64,000 nt of DNA from Blasia pusilla (taxonomy: Eukaryota; Marchantiophyta; Marchantiopsida; Blasiales): positions 51,026,001 to 51,090,000 of the forward strand of contig CM114271.1 in assembly GCA_050084515.1 (NCBI GenBank). The letters are read 5' to 3'. Made by a program: the position numbers and the translations under genes. The notes beneath the pieces were generated by a model. The model searched no databases and had not been told where the DNA came from. It saw only the letters and a program-made list of their open reading frames with translations. Below, one piece after another: positions 42,162 to 51,260 of this stretch (position 1 is the first letter of the stretch; the number at the start of each line of letters is the position of its first letter).

Positions 42162-43338
42162 TCAACCAACAAAGATAGGCAGATGCATGCCAACCGGGCA
42201 CTCTCCCTCGTAAGAGATATACTTCACCTCTCCAATGTTGTTTGATCGGCTCATGTAAGCCAGGATGAACTCCCTTTCCTTGTCATCTCTCTGAGTAAGC
42301 ACTGCTCCTAGATCCAACATGCTCCAATCCGTATGTAACTGGAATGGGTGACCCCTAACCGGTCTCTGTAAAATGGGTGAGGACGTCAACCTATCCTTGA
42401 GCTCCTGAAATGCTTGCTCCTGATCATCTCCCCACAACCAAGTCTGATCAAGTCTTGCAACAAGATCAAAGACTTTGCGATCGCACTGAAATCCTTGACA
42501 TATCGTTGATAGAAGTTTGCCAGTCCAAGAAACGCTCAAACTCAACTTACATCTGTAGGGCGTGGAATCTGTGCAATAGCCTCCACCTTCGTTTGCTGAA
42601 CGCCTAACCCACTCGGGTTTATGGTGTGTCCCAAGTACTCAATCTGCTCCTGAAAGAATCAACACTTGCCTAGATGTAACTTCAGTCCATGTAACTGCAA
42701 TCGCTGAAACACCTCCTCTAGGAGTCGCTCATGCTCCTCAACCGTGGAACTCAAGATAAGAATATCATCTATGTAACATCATACAAAATCCAAGCCAGCC
42801 AGAATCCTATCCATCACTCTCTAAAACTCTGCAGGCGCATTCTTCAACCCAAATGGTAATAACCGCCACTGATACAAGCAATCTCTCCCGAACCGATCTA
42901 TCCCCCAGAATGTTATCTTCTCCTTGTCCTCCAATCTGATAAGAAGCTAATGATAGCTAGCACGGAGATCTAAAGTACTGAAGATCTTTGCATGCCCTAC
43001 CGCATCAAAGATCTCCTCGAGAGTAGGCATGGCGTACCGATCTGACCTCGTCTGTCGGTTGATAGGACGGTAATCTCCACACATCTGCCTATCCGTCCAA
43101 TTGCCATACATATCCTTCTTCGCCGGCATGACTGTGGCAGATGCATACTCCCCGTGTGTAAACTCCACAAAACATGACTCCTGCTCTGAATCAAGGCTGG
43201 CTCCATATCAGAATACATACAGGGTCGACGAAAGATCGGCGTATCACTAGCAAACTCAATCCGTATCTCGGGATCCTTCAACATACCCAAGTCTCTCATA
43301 CTGCAGGCAAAACAACTAACATGCCCTCTCAAAACCCT
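42162..43338 (-). pseudogene. Gypsy reverse transcriptase and RNase H
   Basis: Starting just after the inserted repeat: MRDLGMLKDPEIRIEFASDT, then CGDYRPINRQT with AKIFSTLDLRASYH (43168-42947). The catalytic YIDDILIL is at 42775-42752, preceded by a TGA where the family has Arg. Then come the HLGKC and EYLGH blocks in the connection region. RNase H (42545-42162) has DDQEQAFQELKDRLTSSPIL, FQLHTDWSMLDLGAVLTQRD and YISYEGEC. Frameshifts lie near 42950 and 42545. Confidence 0.9.
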
Positions 43339-43340
43339 AT

Positions 43341-44338
43341 TGTCGCGACCCTCATGACCAAACGAGTGCCAAAGCGGAACATCATAATATTAGCGGGCTC
43401 ACGCTAAGATGGTTTGCGCGTTGGAGTGGTCTCGAAGAAGAGACAAGAGACGGGACGCAAGCGAGGCTTTGCGTTTCAGATGTTGTGGTCACGACTAAGA
43501 AACCTGGACCAAACGCGGAACAAGACTTGAAAGGAGTTGAGTCTAGAAAGTGGGTTACCAAAGGAAGAATCCGGATTTGGGACGCCACTAGCGTTTCAGA
43601 GTTTTCGACTATATTTATGGCCATAACTTTTAGCGCCAAGATGCGTTTGGATCAAACAAGGATGCATTGGAAGACTTATGGAAAGACGGTTCAAACGCAC
43701 TAAAGATCTTTGCAAACGCATAAGCACTGGCTGAGAAACAACCCGGAAACGAGTGTAAGTAGAGTCGGGTTGAGGGCCACAATGAAGGGCCCGACCCTCC
43801 TTTTCCAAAGGGGGTTATTGGAGAACCCCAGAAGTACTAGTAAGGGGGAAGGTCTCCAAGAGTGCTTGGAACTCGAACCCCACTTTGGGCGCCACGGGCG
43901 GCTCAAGGGCATGGAACGGATTGAGAGTTTTGGGGTTGGGTTGGAAAACCTGAACCAAGTCTATGGAGGCAATTTTAGACATCCCTCTTGGATTTCACCC
44001 CGCGACTCAATTACTTGGGTCTCGGTTTGGAACTCACACCAGGTCCGTTGAACAGTTGGGATTGCTAGGCGCGCAAGTGCCGTTTTAGGTTCCTGACTAA
44101 TCCGGAAGTCTGTTCCAAGTCTTGAAGGACTTGCCATGTTTTGGAAACTAGGAAGTAAGGAAGGTTGAGCTTGATGAGACACAAAGTTGAGAACTCGGTG
44201 GGTTGGAACGCTGGTTGGCCCAGATCTGACTAACGAGAGTGCGTGTTTGGGCGCAGATGGGCAATGAGATCGTGTCCTACTGAACGTACGCTTCTGCAAC
44301 AATAAAGATTGACGTTCAAGGAGAGTAGGGGCGCGACA
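43341..44338. mobile_element. Nested ~1-kb repeat, probable solo LTR
   Basis: Starts TGTCGCGACCCTCATGACC and ends GGAGAGTAGGGGCGCGACA, giving TG...CA ends with inverted TGTCGCG/CGCGACA. It splits the gypsy pol between the methyltransferase and reverse transcriptase. Flanking CCTAT (43336-43340) and CCCAT (44339-44343) look like a 5-bp target duplication with one change. A shorter relative is at 62102-62868; both contain CCCCAGAAGTACTAGTAAGG and end with GTTCAAGGAGAGTA. No coding capacity is seen. A solo LTR fits best. Confidence 0.75.
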
Positions 44339-44689
44339 CCCATGAACTTGCCGTCGCTCTACTCCTATCAACTTGAGACCTATCATAGGCTCCCAAGTCT
44401 TTATCGTGACCTCACTCGGAGAGGACGCAACCTCCGACTTTGGTTACTATGTAGCAACCCTAGCCACCTCCGCAACAGTCACTCCACTCTGACCTCCTAC
44501 CCCATGCTCCTCATCCAGAAAATGAACATGTGCTACTTTGGCCGCCTTCGCACTCTCCGCTTGAACAACATCCCAAGAAGTCCATGGGTGCCTATCTCTC
44601 CTTGTCTTGCCCCCAGCCAATGTCTGTACAGACCTTGTAGGCAATGGTCCAACTCGTGGACGTGACGGCATGGATGACACTCGCATCCG

Positions 44690-45660
44690 TCTTTGCTCAG
44701 CCATACCTAGGCTGACTATCCATGTGAGAGAGTTGAGGTCCATCGCCTGCCCCAACATCTATCTCCGGGATGCCTCAGTCATACTTGGCACCGCTGTAGT
44801 ACCCGTAGCAAACCCCATAGCACCCTCACGCTCATCCGATGTAGGCTCCTCTGATGCTCGGGTCACCTCATCCCAAATCATGTCTGGCCCTCCCTGACAA
44901 AAGGCATGGGATGCTGGGAAGCTCACCAACGTAGGTAAGGCTACCCTCAACTCCCCCACCCTATTGGCCATCGCCAACGATGGTCTATCATCCCGCATCA
45001 CCACATGAGATCGACGCCCTCAGCCCAAAATAGCATCCATTGTGAGATGCGGTGCTCTCTAGACTCCATCGTATGCTCGACTCAATACCTCTGATGGTAT
45101 CAAGTTCGTCCACCACAGTCGTGGACGATGGGCACGTGATCCAACTCTCGCTGCATGTAGCAACATAGCAGGTCCCAACCTGGACCTCACCTAATGCACA
45201 CTCGTCATCACACGTGCACGAGTGTCTCCCAACAATGGCATGTTTTCCAAAATGTATGTCGGAGAACATGTCTGACTCTCCTGCAAGTGTCGTACTACTC
45301 GCAGCATCTCCCAAAACATCCCTGACCTTCGGATCCTGCAATCCAAATCCTCCGCCAGCTGATGAATGACCCTAACATAGCCACCCAGCAATCACCAAAT
45401 GAATGGTGCCAACTCGATTCAGATCCTACGCCCCCACCAAAGAGATGTGGGCGGGTAGTGTATGTTGATATCCCCGTACTCTAGATACCGGCAACAGCTC
45501 AGAATATCTCTAGACCAATCTCGCCACGTGACGTAATGATACTCGTCGTGCAGTCTCATCTCTCTCGACATAAAGGTACTGATGCACCCGTATGCCCACC
45601 TGCAATACTGTAGCCAATCCGGTGCTAATCCCTCCGAAGAGATCTAACACCCTAACATCG
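44690..45660 (-). pseudogene. C5-cytosine DNA methyltransferase domain (Dnmt3/DRM-like) inside a gypsy element
   Basis: Read on the minus strand, with codon breaks noted, the ordered motifs of a C5-cytosine methyltransferase appear. Motif I: VRVLDLFGGISTGLATVLQ (45656-45600), the cofactor-binding loop. Motif II: YLYVERDETARR (45569 region). Motif IV: HLVIAGWLC, then stop, GHSSAGGGFGL; Cys at 45377-45375, with the usual Pro-Cys changed to Leu-Cys. A frameshift near 45330 leads to SGMFWEMLRVVRHLQ. Motif VI: YILENMPLLGDT (ENM at 45247-45239). Then ARVGSRAHRPRLWWTNL, which parallels the SxAHRxRxFWxNL segment of Dnmt3 enzymes. Motif IX/X-like: AMGFATG and LGQAMDLNSLTWIVSLG (44758-44705). Five TAG stops (45512, 45428, 45374, 45193, 45061) and a TGA (45022) kill this copy. 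The intact domain would be ~320 residues. Affinity to Dnmt3/DRM rather than CMT or MET is inferred from motif VIII. Confidence 0.85.
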
Positions 45661-46235
45661 TCCTATCAACACTGCCACACAATGGGTGTGGTATCCAATG
45701 GGATCAACGTCTCCACTCCAGGGGCCCGATCGCCACTTGAATCTCGCTGCTCCGGAATAAAGGCATGACTCCACGCGTGCCTCACGAAGTCGTCGGCACT
45801 CCTCTGTAACTCTCGAGTCGTACCCCACAATGGTGAAGAGGTCTCGCCAACATGGGAAGAGACACCCGCCATGGCCTGTCTCTCCGTGGGACTATCCGCT
45901 ACAGGGACATCCTCTACATGTGGGTTCCCCTCCAACAACTCTCCAGGCCAGCTAACACTACCTATGAAAGCTGCCAACGTGGTCACAGACTCGTCTCATC
46001 ATCAACCACCTCATCCGGAAAACTGCACGGGTAATTGACTCATCCGCCCGTCATCTGACTATCACCCTAGCCGATTAGCAATGGTCTCCTCCCAGAAGTC
46101 AAGGATGAATCCTAGGGGATATAACACTTTACTCCCCACCAACACAGCGCACGACTCAGCTAGTGTTGTAATCGCACGTGTGCACACCATAGCACTATCC
46201 GTCGCATGCTCTGGCTGGACTCTGACAACTATCTT
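45661..46235 (-). pseudogene. Linker between gypsy protease and methyltransferase
   Basis: The minus-strand reading carries AITTLAESCAVLVGSKVLYP and GFILDFWEETIANRLG just after the protease; the corresponding stretch in the copy at the window start has FLDYLGG and RPGW. A second open piece (45986-45666) has no domain that I recognise and leads directly into methyltransferase motif I. I cannot say whether it is part of the methyltransferase protein, for example a target-recognition or regulatory segment. Confidence 0.5.
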
Positions 46236-46832
46236 CTATCGAGTCATATAATACATGGGTGACATGCCCCCAATCAAGGTCTGTATGTGGAAGGGACAAG
46301 TCTCAATGTCGGCGTTCCGTAATCCCAATGCTAAACACGCCGCCTTCCCTAACATCAAGGGTTGCGCTCCCGGAGCAAGTAGGACGCACTGCGGGTTGTA
46401 TACTATCCCCGTCGGACTAACCAAGCAAAATACTCCAACTTGGTTATCTAGTAACACTACTCCAGGTGTCACCACTGCTTGTTCTATAGCCGGTCGAGCT
46501 GGAATGTCTACCAACTTCGCCGCCGCCGCATGCCATGACTTTGTGAAGGACGTCGCAAGCACCGGCTCTGAGGGCAAGTCCACCACCTCCTCAACTACCT
46601 CTGAATAAGAAGCAATCGCCTCTCCACGCTCACACAACGTGGCGGCCAGCCGGAACACCTCAACTGGTCCAAATCCCAACATCGCCAACTCTATGGCGGA
46701 AAATAGCGGAGTCTGACTCACTCTGGTGGCCACCTCCAACACTATGGCCGACACTGACTCCACTCGAGCGGGCATAGGAGTTGTCACTCCAACTCCTCGT
46801 GACGTCGACGTACTTGCCTTAGCTGTAGGCAC
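46236..46832 (-). pseudogene. Gypsy aspartic protease
   Basis: An open frame of 198 codons with the protease near its carboxyl end: VVLLDNQVGVF, then VLLAPGAQPLMLGKAACLAL and ADIETCPFHIQTLIGGM. The D-S/T-G active site is changed to A-P-G (46376-46368), whereas the related copy at the window start keeps Asp-Ser. A TPLFSAIELAMLGFGPVEVF block upstream also matches that copy. The protease would cut gag-pol; this one is inactive. Confidence 0.8.
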
Positions 46833-46927
46833 CGCTGGTCGTCAAGGCACCATCGATGGTGTGTGTAGTGCCTCCGACAATGTGAATGACTGTGGAACCC
46901 TGGTGTGCTGCCCATCGGTCCCCTACG

Positions 46928-47487
46928 CTAGGTCAATCTCAACTCCACCTCTTGATGGCTCCGTGCCTCTCGCAGCACCCCAAGACACCACTGCAGCCGC
47001 CTCAACTTGAGCTCCACTACACATAAACCCCATACTAGCGAGAATCTCAACCGGGTCAAGGTAAGAGGTAGAAGCTGGAGCCACACTAGCTGCTCACGGC
47101 CTTCCCTGAGCTGCATCATCGTCATGGTAGCAATCCTGTGCTCCAAGTGATCGATGCGTGAGAGAAGTGTCGGATCTGGTACTCCTGCTCCATCTCTTCT
47201 GGCTGATGGTGGTCCTTTACCACCACATCCAAGAAGAACTCCCCGACCTCCCCGACCTCCTCCAAGACAACCGCCCCCAGGACCTTGGCCTACCTCGGGA
47301 CGTGCCTCTCGGTGAAAGTCAAAACATCTATCCCTAGTGTGACCATATCTGTGGCAATAGTCACACTGGTACTTTGGTGGGGCCATCCTCTATGGCTCCT
47401 AAGAAATCGGAGGCGCTTATGGTCCTCTCCCATGCTGTGGACAGTCTCTCTGCCATGGGCCCCTCCACACATCCAACAAGACCACAT
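46928..47487 (-). pseudogene. Gypsy nucleocapsid zinc knuckles
   Basis: Minus-strand CDYCHRYGHTRDRC (about 47370-47325) is a full CX2CX4HX4C knuckle. A second, partial one reads CWMCGGAHGRETV with the last Cys lost (about 47480-47440). An Arg/Gly-rich stretch and a helical IDHLEHRIATMTMMQLREGR segment follow. These are RNA-binding elements of gag; a frame change separates the two knuckles. Confidence 0.75.
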
Positions 47488-47799
47488 TGGTCCCTGTTGG
47501 GCAACATATGTAGGTACGGGTCATTGCCTCATAGGTTGACGGTACCCGGCCTGCTCTATGGGCACACCGTCCCGCTCCCGTGGTACTGGTGCTCACTGTG
47601 GCACCTGTGGGGTCACCGTCGCTCGTGGACCGTCAACTCTCGAGAAAATCCAGCGGTCACTACGTGCTCTTCACTCATGTTGAGCTCAATACGCTCAGAA
47701 AACTCAAAGATCACCTTCAATGTGGGCTTCGTTGTGTGAATCAGCACCGCATTTGGACTCTCCTCCGTAGTTCTCGATCCAGAACCTCGTACCAATATT

Positions 47800-48471
47800 G
47801 GACTAATTGTGAATGTCAACCCATAGCAATGATCTGCCTCCTCATGCGCGTGAATGCCTCTCTCAGACTCTCATCCGATCTTCGCTGAAAATCTTGTAGA
47901 CTCTTGACTTGTAAGACGCCCGGTAGCTCTTCCCCAAATGTCGGAAGAACTCCACTGTGGGGCTGAAGCTGGGTGGCCCTCTACCACCAGAGGTCTCTGC
48001 CACATCACCAGTCTCACTGCCCTCCTCTCCATCTAGTCTCCGGGCTGATGGTGTGGGTCTCTCTCCTCTCACGATCCCATCATATGCCTTGCGACCACTA
48101 GTGGACACATACCCTGGAGCCCAATACATCCTCCAAACATCGATCTCTACTGAATATAGTGATCGAAACTCCATGTAGTCATCCATCGGAGGACCCTCCA
48201 AGTGTTGGAACAACCCCTTCCATGCCATAAAAGGGTTGAACCGTGTCGGGGTCCGTATCTCCTGGAATTCGCACCACGTGTCGAACTCGTGGATAAAATC
48301 ATCTAAGTCGATGGTGCCCATTGCACCCGAGAAACGACGCATGCCCCGATGGCCCATGTCGTCCATCTCCTGCCAAGTGATACTGCCTCCGTCTTCGATC
48401 TCGTCACCAAACCCGGTGTCCAGTGATGACAATTCAGCCACGGATGGATGTCGAGGTAGCTCCTCACTCAT
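47800..48471 (-). pseudogene. Gypsy gag capsid
   Basis: The open frame of 202 codons begins MSEELPRHPSVAELSSLD. It contains IDLDDFIHEFDTWCEFQEIR, GLFQHLEGPPMDDYMEFRSL and VEFFRHLGKSYRA. A frameshift near 47880 moves the reading to SDESLREAFTRMRRQ, matched in the first copy by SGESLREAYTRLRR. It is a Retrotrans_gag-type capsid. Confidence 0.8.
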
Positions 48472-48654
48472 AACCCCTCAGTATCTCTGTCCACTCCGTG
48501 TCACACCAATACTACTGCTCGCACTACCCCGTTCTTCCGAACCCTGGAAGAACGTCGTGATGACAACACTGTCTCACCCGCTCAAGCACTCAGACTCACC
48601 GAGAGTCTCCCACACTCCTCACTAGCTCACCTATGCTAATGTCAATCCCGTGAT

Positions 48655-49096
48655 GACAGACCCGGCCTCACGCACACTCAACACTCGGGCTCGTCCACCC
48701 TGCGCTATCAAGGAATCCAGACGCTAACACCCTAGTCCTATCTCACACACATACAAGAGAGGTGCTCCAACGGCCCAACATGAGAAAGAATGTTTGGGAA
48801 AGCCATCTTCCTCCCTTATATAGGGTTGGGAAGAGCCAAAAGGCTCTTCCCCTAAAAATAGCTATCCTCTTGGTAACCTACGCACACATGTTACCAGGGG
48901 CGGGTGACCTGGTCAACAAGTCACCCAATTGTGAAAGACCTCAACAAGAAAGTTGTCAGAAACGACGTTCCTAACACAATGGACCTATCCTCAACCTCAT
49001 CCGACACCGTGGGACAAAGTTACACTCAAGATAGTATGTTGGCTCCTACGCCCTATTCACGATAGATCTCGGCCTATCGGCTACTCAGATGTGACA
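48655..49096 (-). repeat. 5' LTR of the gypsy element, outer end missing
   Basis: Matches 39941-40403 nearly base for base, ending on the plus strand in CTACTCAGATGTGACA. The 140-bp outer part seen in the left LTR (40404-40542) is not present beyond 49096. Minus-strand CCCTATATAAGGGAGG is the likely TATA region. Confidence 0.85.
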
Positions 49097-49499
49097 AATG
49101 CCAATCTCGCTAACCACCCGGATTCAAGATAACTCATGTGGTTTGGCACAAAGATATTTTAGAATGACAATTCCATAAAAGACTAGTGTAGGTTCAAACA
49201 ACATTTGTCAACATGTTATCATCTTGGATTATGTGTCGAGACCTTATTTTATGACACCTAATAAAAACTTGTGAGCCCTAGAATTTCTGGTCGAGAGGGA
49301 TAATTTATTTCCAGCTTCATCTTGATGACACTAACAAAGGATTTGTTTCATATTGATGACCTCAGGAGGATCAACGATCCTCTAGTTGCTTTCTATATTC
49401 TCTCCTTTTGTTTTGCTAAATATTGTGGATACTTCATTAGGTTTGTGTGGATGTCTAACTACCTTTTCACTTTCCTTAGATCGTTTTGTAGATTTGAAA
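49097..49499 (+). other. Flank with faint ULP1-like open frame
   Basis: The plus frame 49322-49507 reads HIDDLRRINDPLVAFYILSF, which resembles the opening of ULP1/SENP cysteine proteases (acidic-Leu-Arg-Arg, Asn-Asp-x-x-x-x-Phe-Tyr). ULP1 domains occur in some plant DNA transposons. The catalytic His, Asp and Cys could not be placed with confidence, so this is only a hint. Confidence 0.2.
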
Positions 49500-50015
49500 T
49501 CTTTTAGGGTGTGGCTCTTTCAAGTCCCCATCGGCATGCTAGCCCACCGATAGTCCTCTTAACCAATCGCCTTTGGAAAAATGGATCTTCTCTTGAAAGA
49601 GTTAGTGACTTTTGAGTTTTTAAGTCAGTTACTTTGTGGGAGCACCCTTTATTTACTATAAGTTCTCATTAGAGATATACCTCTCATACAACGGTATATA
49701 ATTGAAGTTGACGAGAGATCCTTCCCCCCTATAGTCTTCTCTCAATACGTGTCAAGATTCGCTTCTACATGAGTGCTAGTGCAATTCTCACTACTTTCTC
49801 CTTCTAAATTCCCTCAATCAATTTAATCGAATCTTCTTTGATACACGCCTACTTTGAGACCATTTAAAGATAATCTGTACTCCAGGGATATTCCCATGGA
49901 GGTTCATGCCTATATTCATTCTTGCTTCTGAAAGAAGGATAGTTCATGGATGGATGCTCACCCCTTCATTTTGTCAACACGCATCGCACCATTACCTTTT
50001 GATCAACCATTGAGA
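49500..50015. repeat. Unclassified dispersed repeat, copy 2
   Basis: Diverged copy of the repeat at 13410-13900, with matching order of phrases and similar spacing. It directly follows the ULP1-like fragment. It is more decayed than copy 1. Confidence 0.55.
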
Positions 50016-51260
50016 TGTACTAGGTTATGGAGAGAAGTTCAATGTCTTCCTTATTGAAGGAATCCATCTTCTCAACATAAGAAACTTTTGTTCCCATATA
50101 CATGCACTAATCTCCATTACCATGCAATATGTCCAATACAATTATACTTTGTTTTGGCCCTCTTGCAGAAAGTTGTGTTTCTTTAGATGTAGCAGATTGT
50201 TTGCTGTTGGTGTGGTGATCATAGGGATTGCCCAAAATTTTATTCACCCCACAGAGTGTGGTGTACCATGTCTCCAATTCCTCCCTCCTTAAACTCCCAA
50301 TTCGAGTTTTGTATTTCCCTTACCCATTGCAGCAACACACCTCATGCCATGCACTAGTGGAAGGCACGGAGCAACTTGGGAGGAGAAATTGTTATTGCAT
50401 CCCATACACTGAAGAAAAACTTCTAGTGACTGCAACACCTTCGAGCAAGAGCAAGAGCTTTCTCAAGCCATACAGGGGTTTGAAGGAAAGTCATGGAACA
50501 GTTTCTGCATCACTGCTTTTTTAATGAGCTTTACTGAAAATGGAGACTGGTAACAGGAGACAGGTGTTCAGCTCCAGCTGTGAAGAATGTTCACTCTTCA
50601 CTCCTCATCAGCAGTAAGGGACAGAGTCCCAATTTCTTGCTTAGTTTAAAGCTAGACATGGATTCCAGCACTGCTCCGATAAGCCAGTTACTAAAAGCTC
50701 CACTCTGGACTAGCCCCAAAGCTTATCTGTATTTTGAATGTAATCGCCCCGTTTGTAACTCTTCCATCTACTAGAGATGTCAAAATTCCTTCGGAAAATC
50801 TTGACTGCTGCTGCATTAGGCAGAAAGCATACCAAGTTTTTCACTTGTAAGTGTATTTCCGTCCAAGGTGCCTGAGCTGGCCTGGGAACAACTGCGTGCC
50901 GACCTCAATAACCAAATTGTAAGTATCCATACTCAAAACCCAAAGTTCCTGGGCCAACCACCACTCACCGGGAACCTTCTGTCACAAGCCTGCTGAACTA
51001 TTTACAAATACTTCTGTAGCAAATAACAAGACTCCAGGGTAATTACTGAAAAGTCAGGATAAACCCTGTGTGATTCCCAGCAAAATTGCCTACAACCTCT
51101 TCACACCAGACTACGTTTTGTAGTCCTTGAACTATCATCCTTGTGAATCGCATCACTGCTGTCGAGACTCAACCAGCTGCAGGCTTGAAGGTGGAAGGAA
51201 CAATATCCGGGTAACAATGAGGTACCTTGCGATGCTTGCAGGGCTCACTATTTTCTTCCG
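50016..51260. other. 3' flank of the ribosomal protein L1 gene
   Basis: No gene supported. The part nearest 51260 probably holds the 3' untranslated region of the minus-strand L1 gene. Plus-strand open frames of up to 98 codons have no domain. Confidence 0.45.

Larger units (their letters stand above)
39786..49096 (-). mobile_element. Ty3/gypsy retrotransposon carrying a DNA methyltransferase domain
   Basis: Minus-strand order: LTR (49096-48655), gag, zinc knuckles, protease, cytosine-5 methyltransferase domain, [inserted ~1-kb repeat], reverse transcriptase, RNase H, integrase, polypurine tract (40557-40544), LTR (40542-39941). Reverse transcriptase before integrase defines gypsy. The two LTRs match over about 450 bases. 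The right LTR lacks the first ~140 bases present in the left one, so its outer end is lost. All genes are damaged. A relative lies at 1-2310. Confidence 0.9.

Noticed and set aside
47285-47888. Plus-strand open frames of 84-121 codons over the gypsy zinc-knuckle region
   Set aside because: They are antisense to gag and nucleocapsid sequence recognised on the minus strand.
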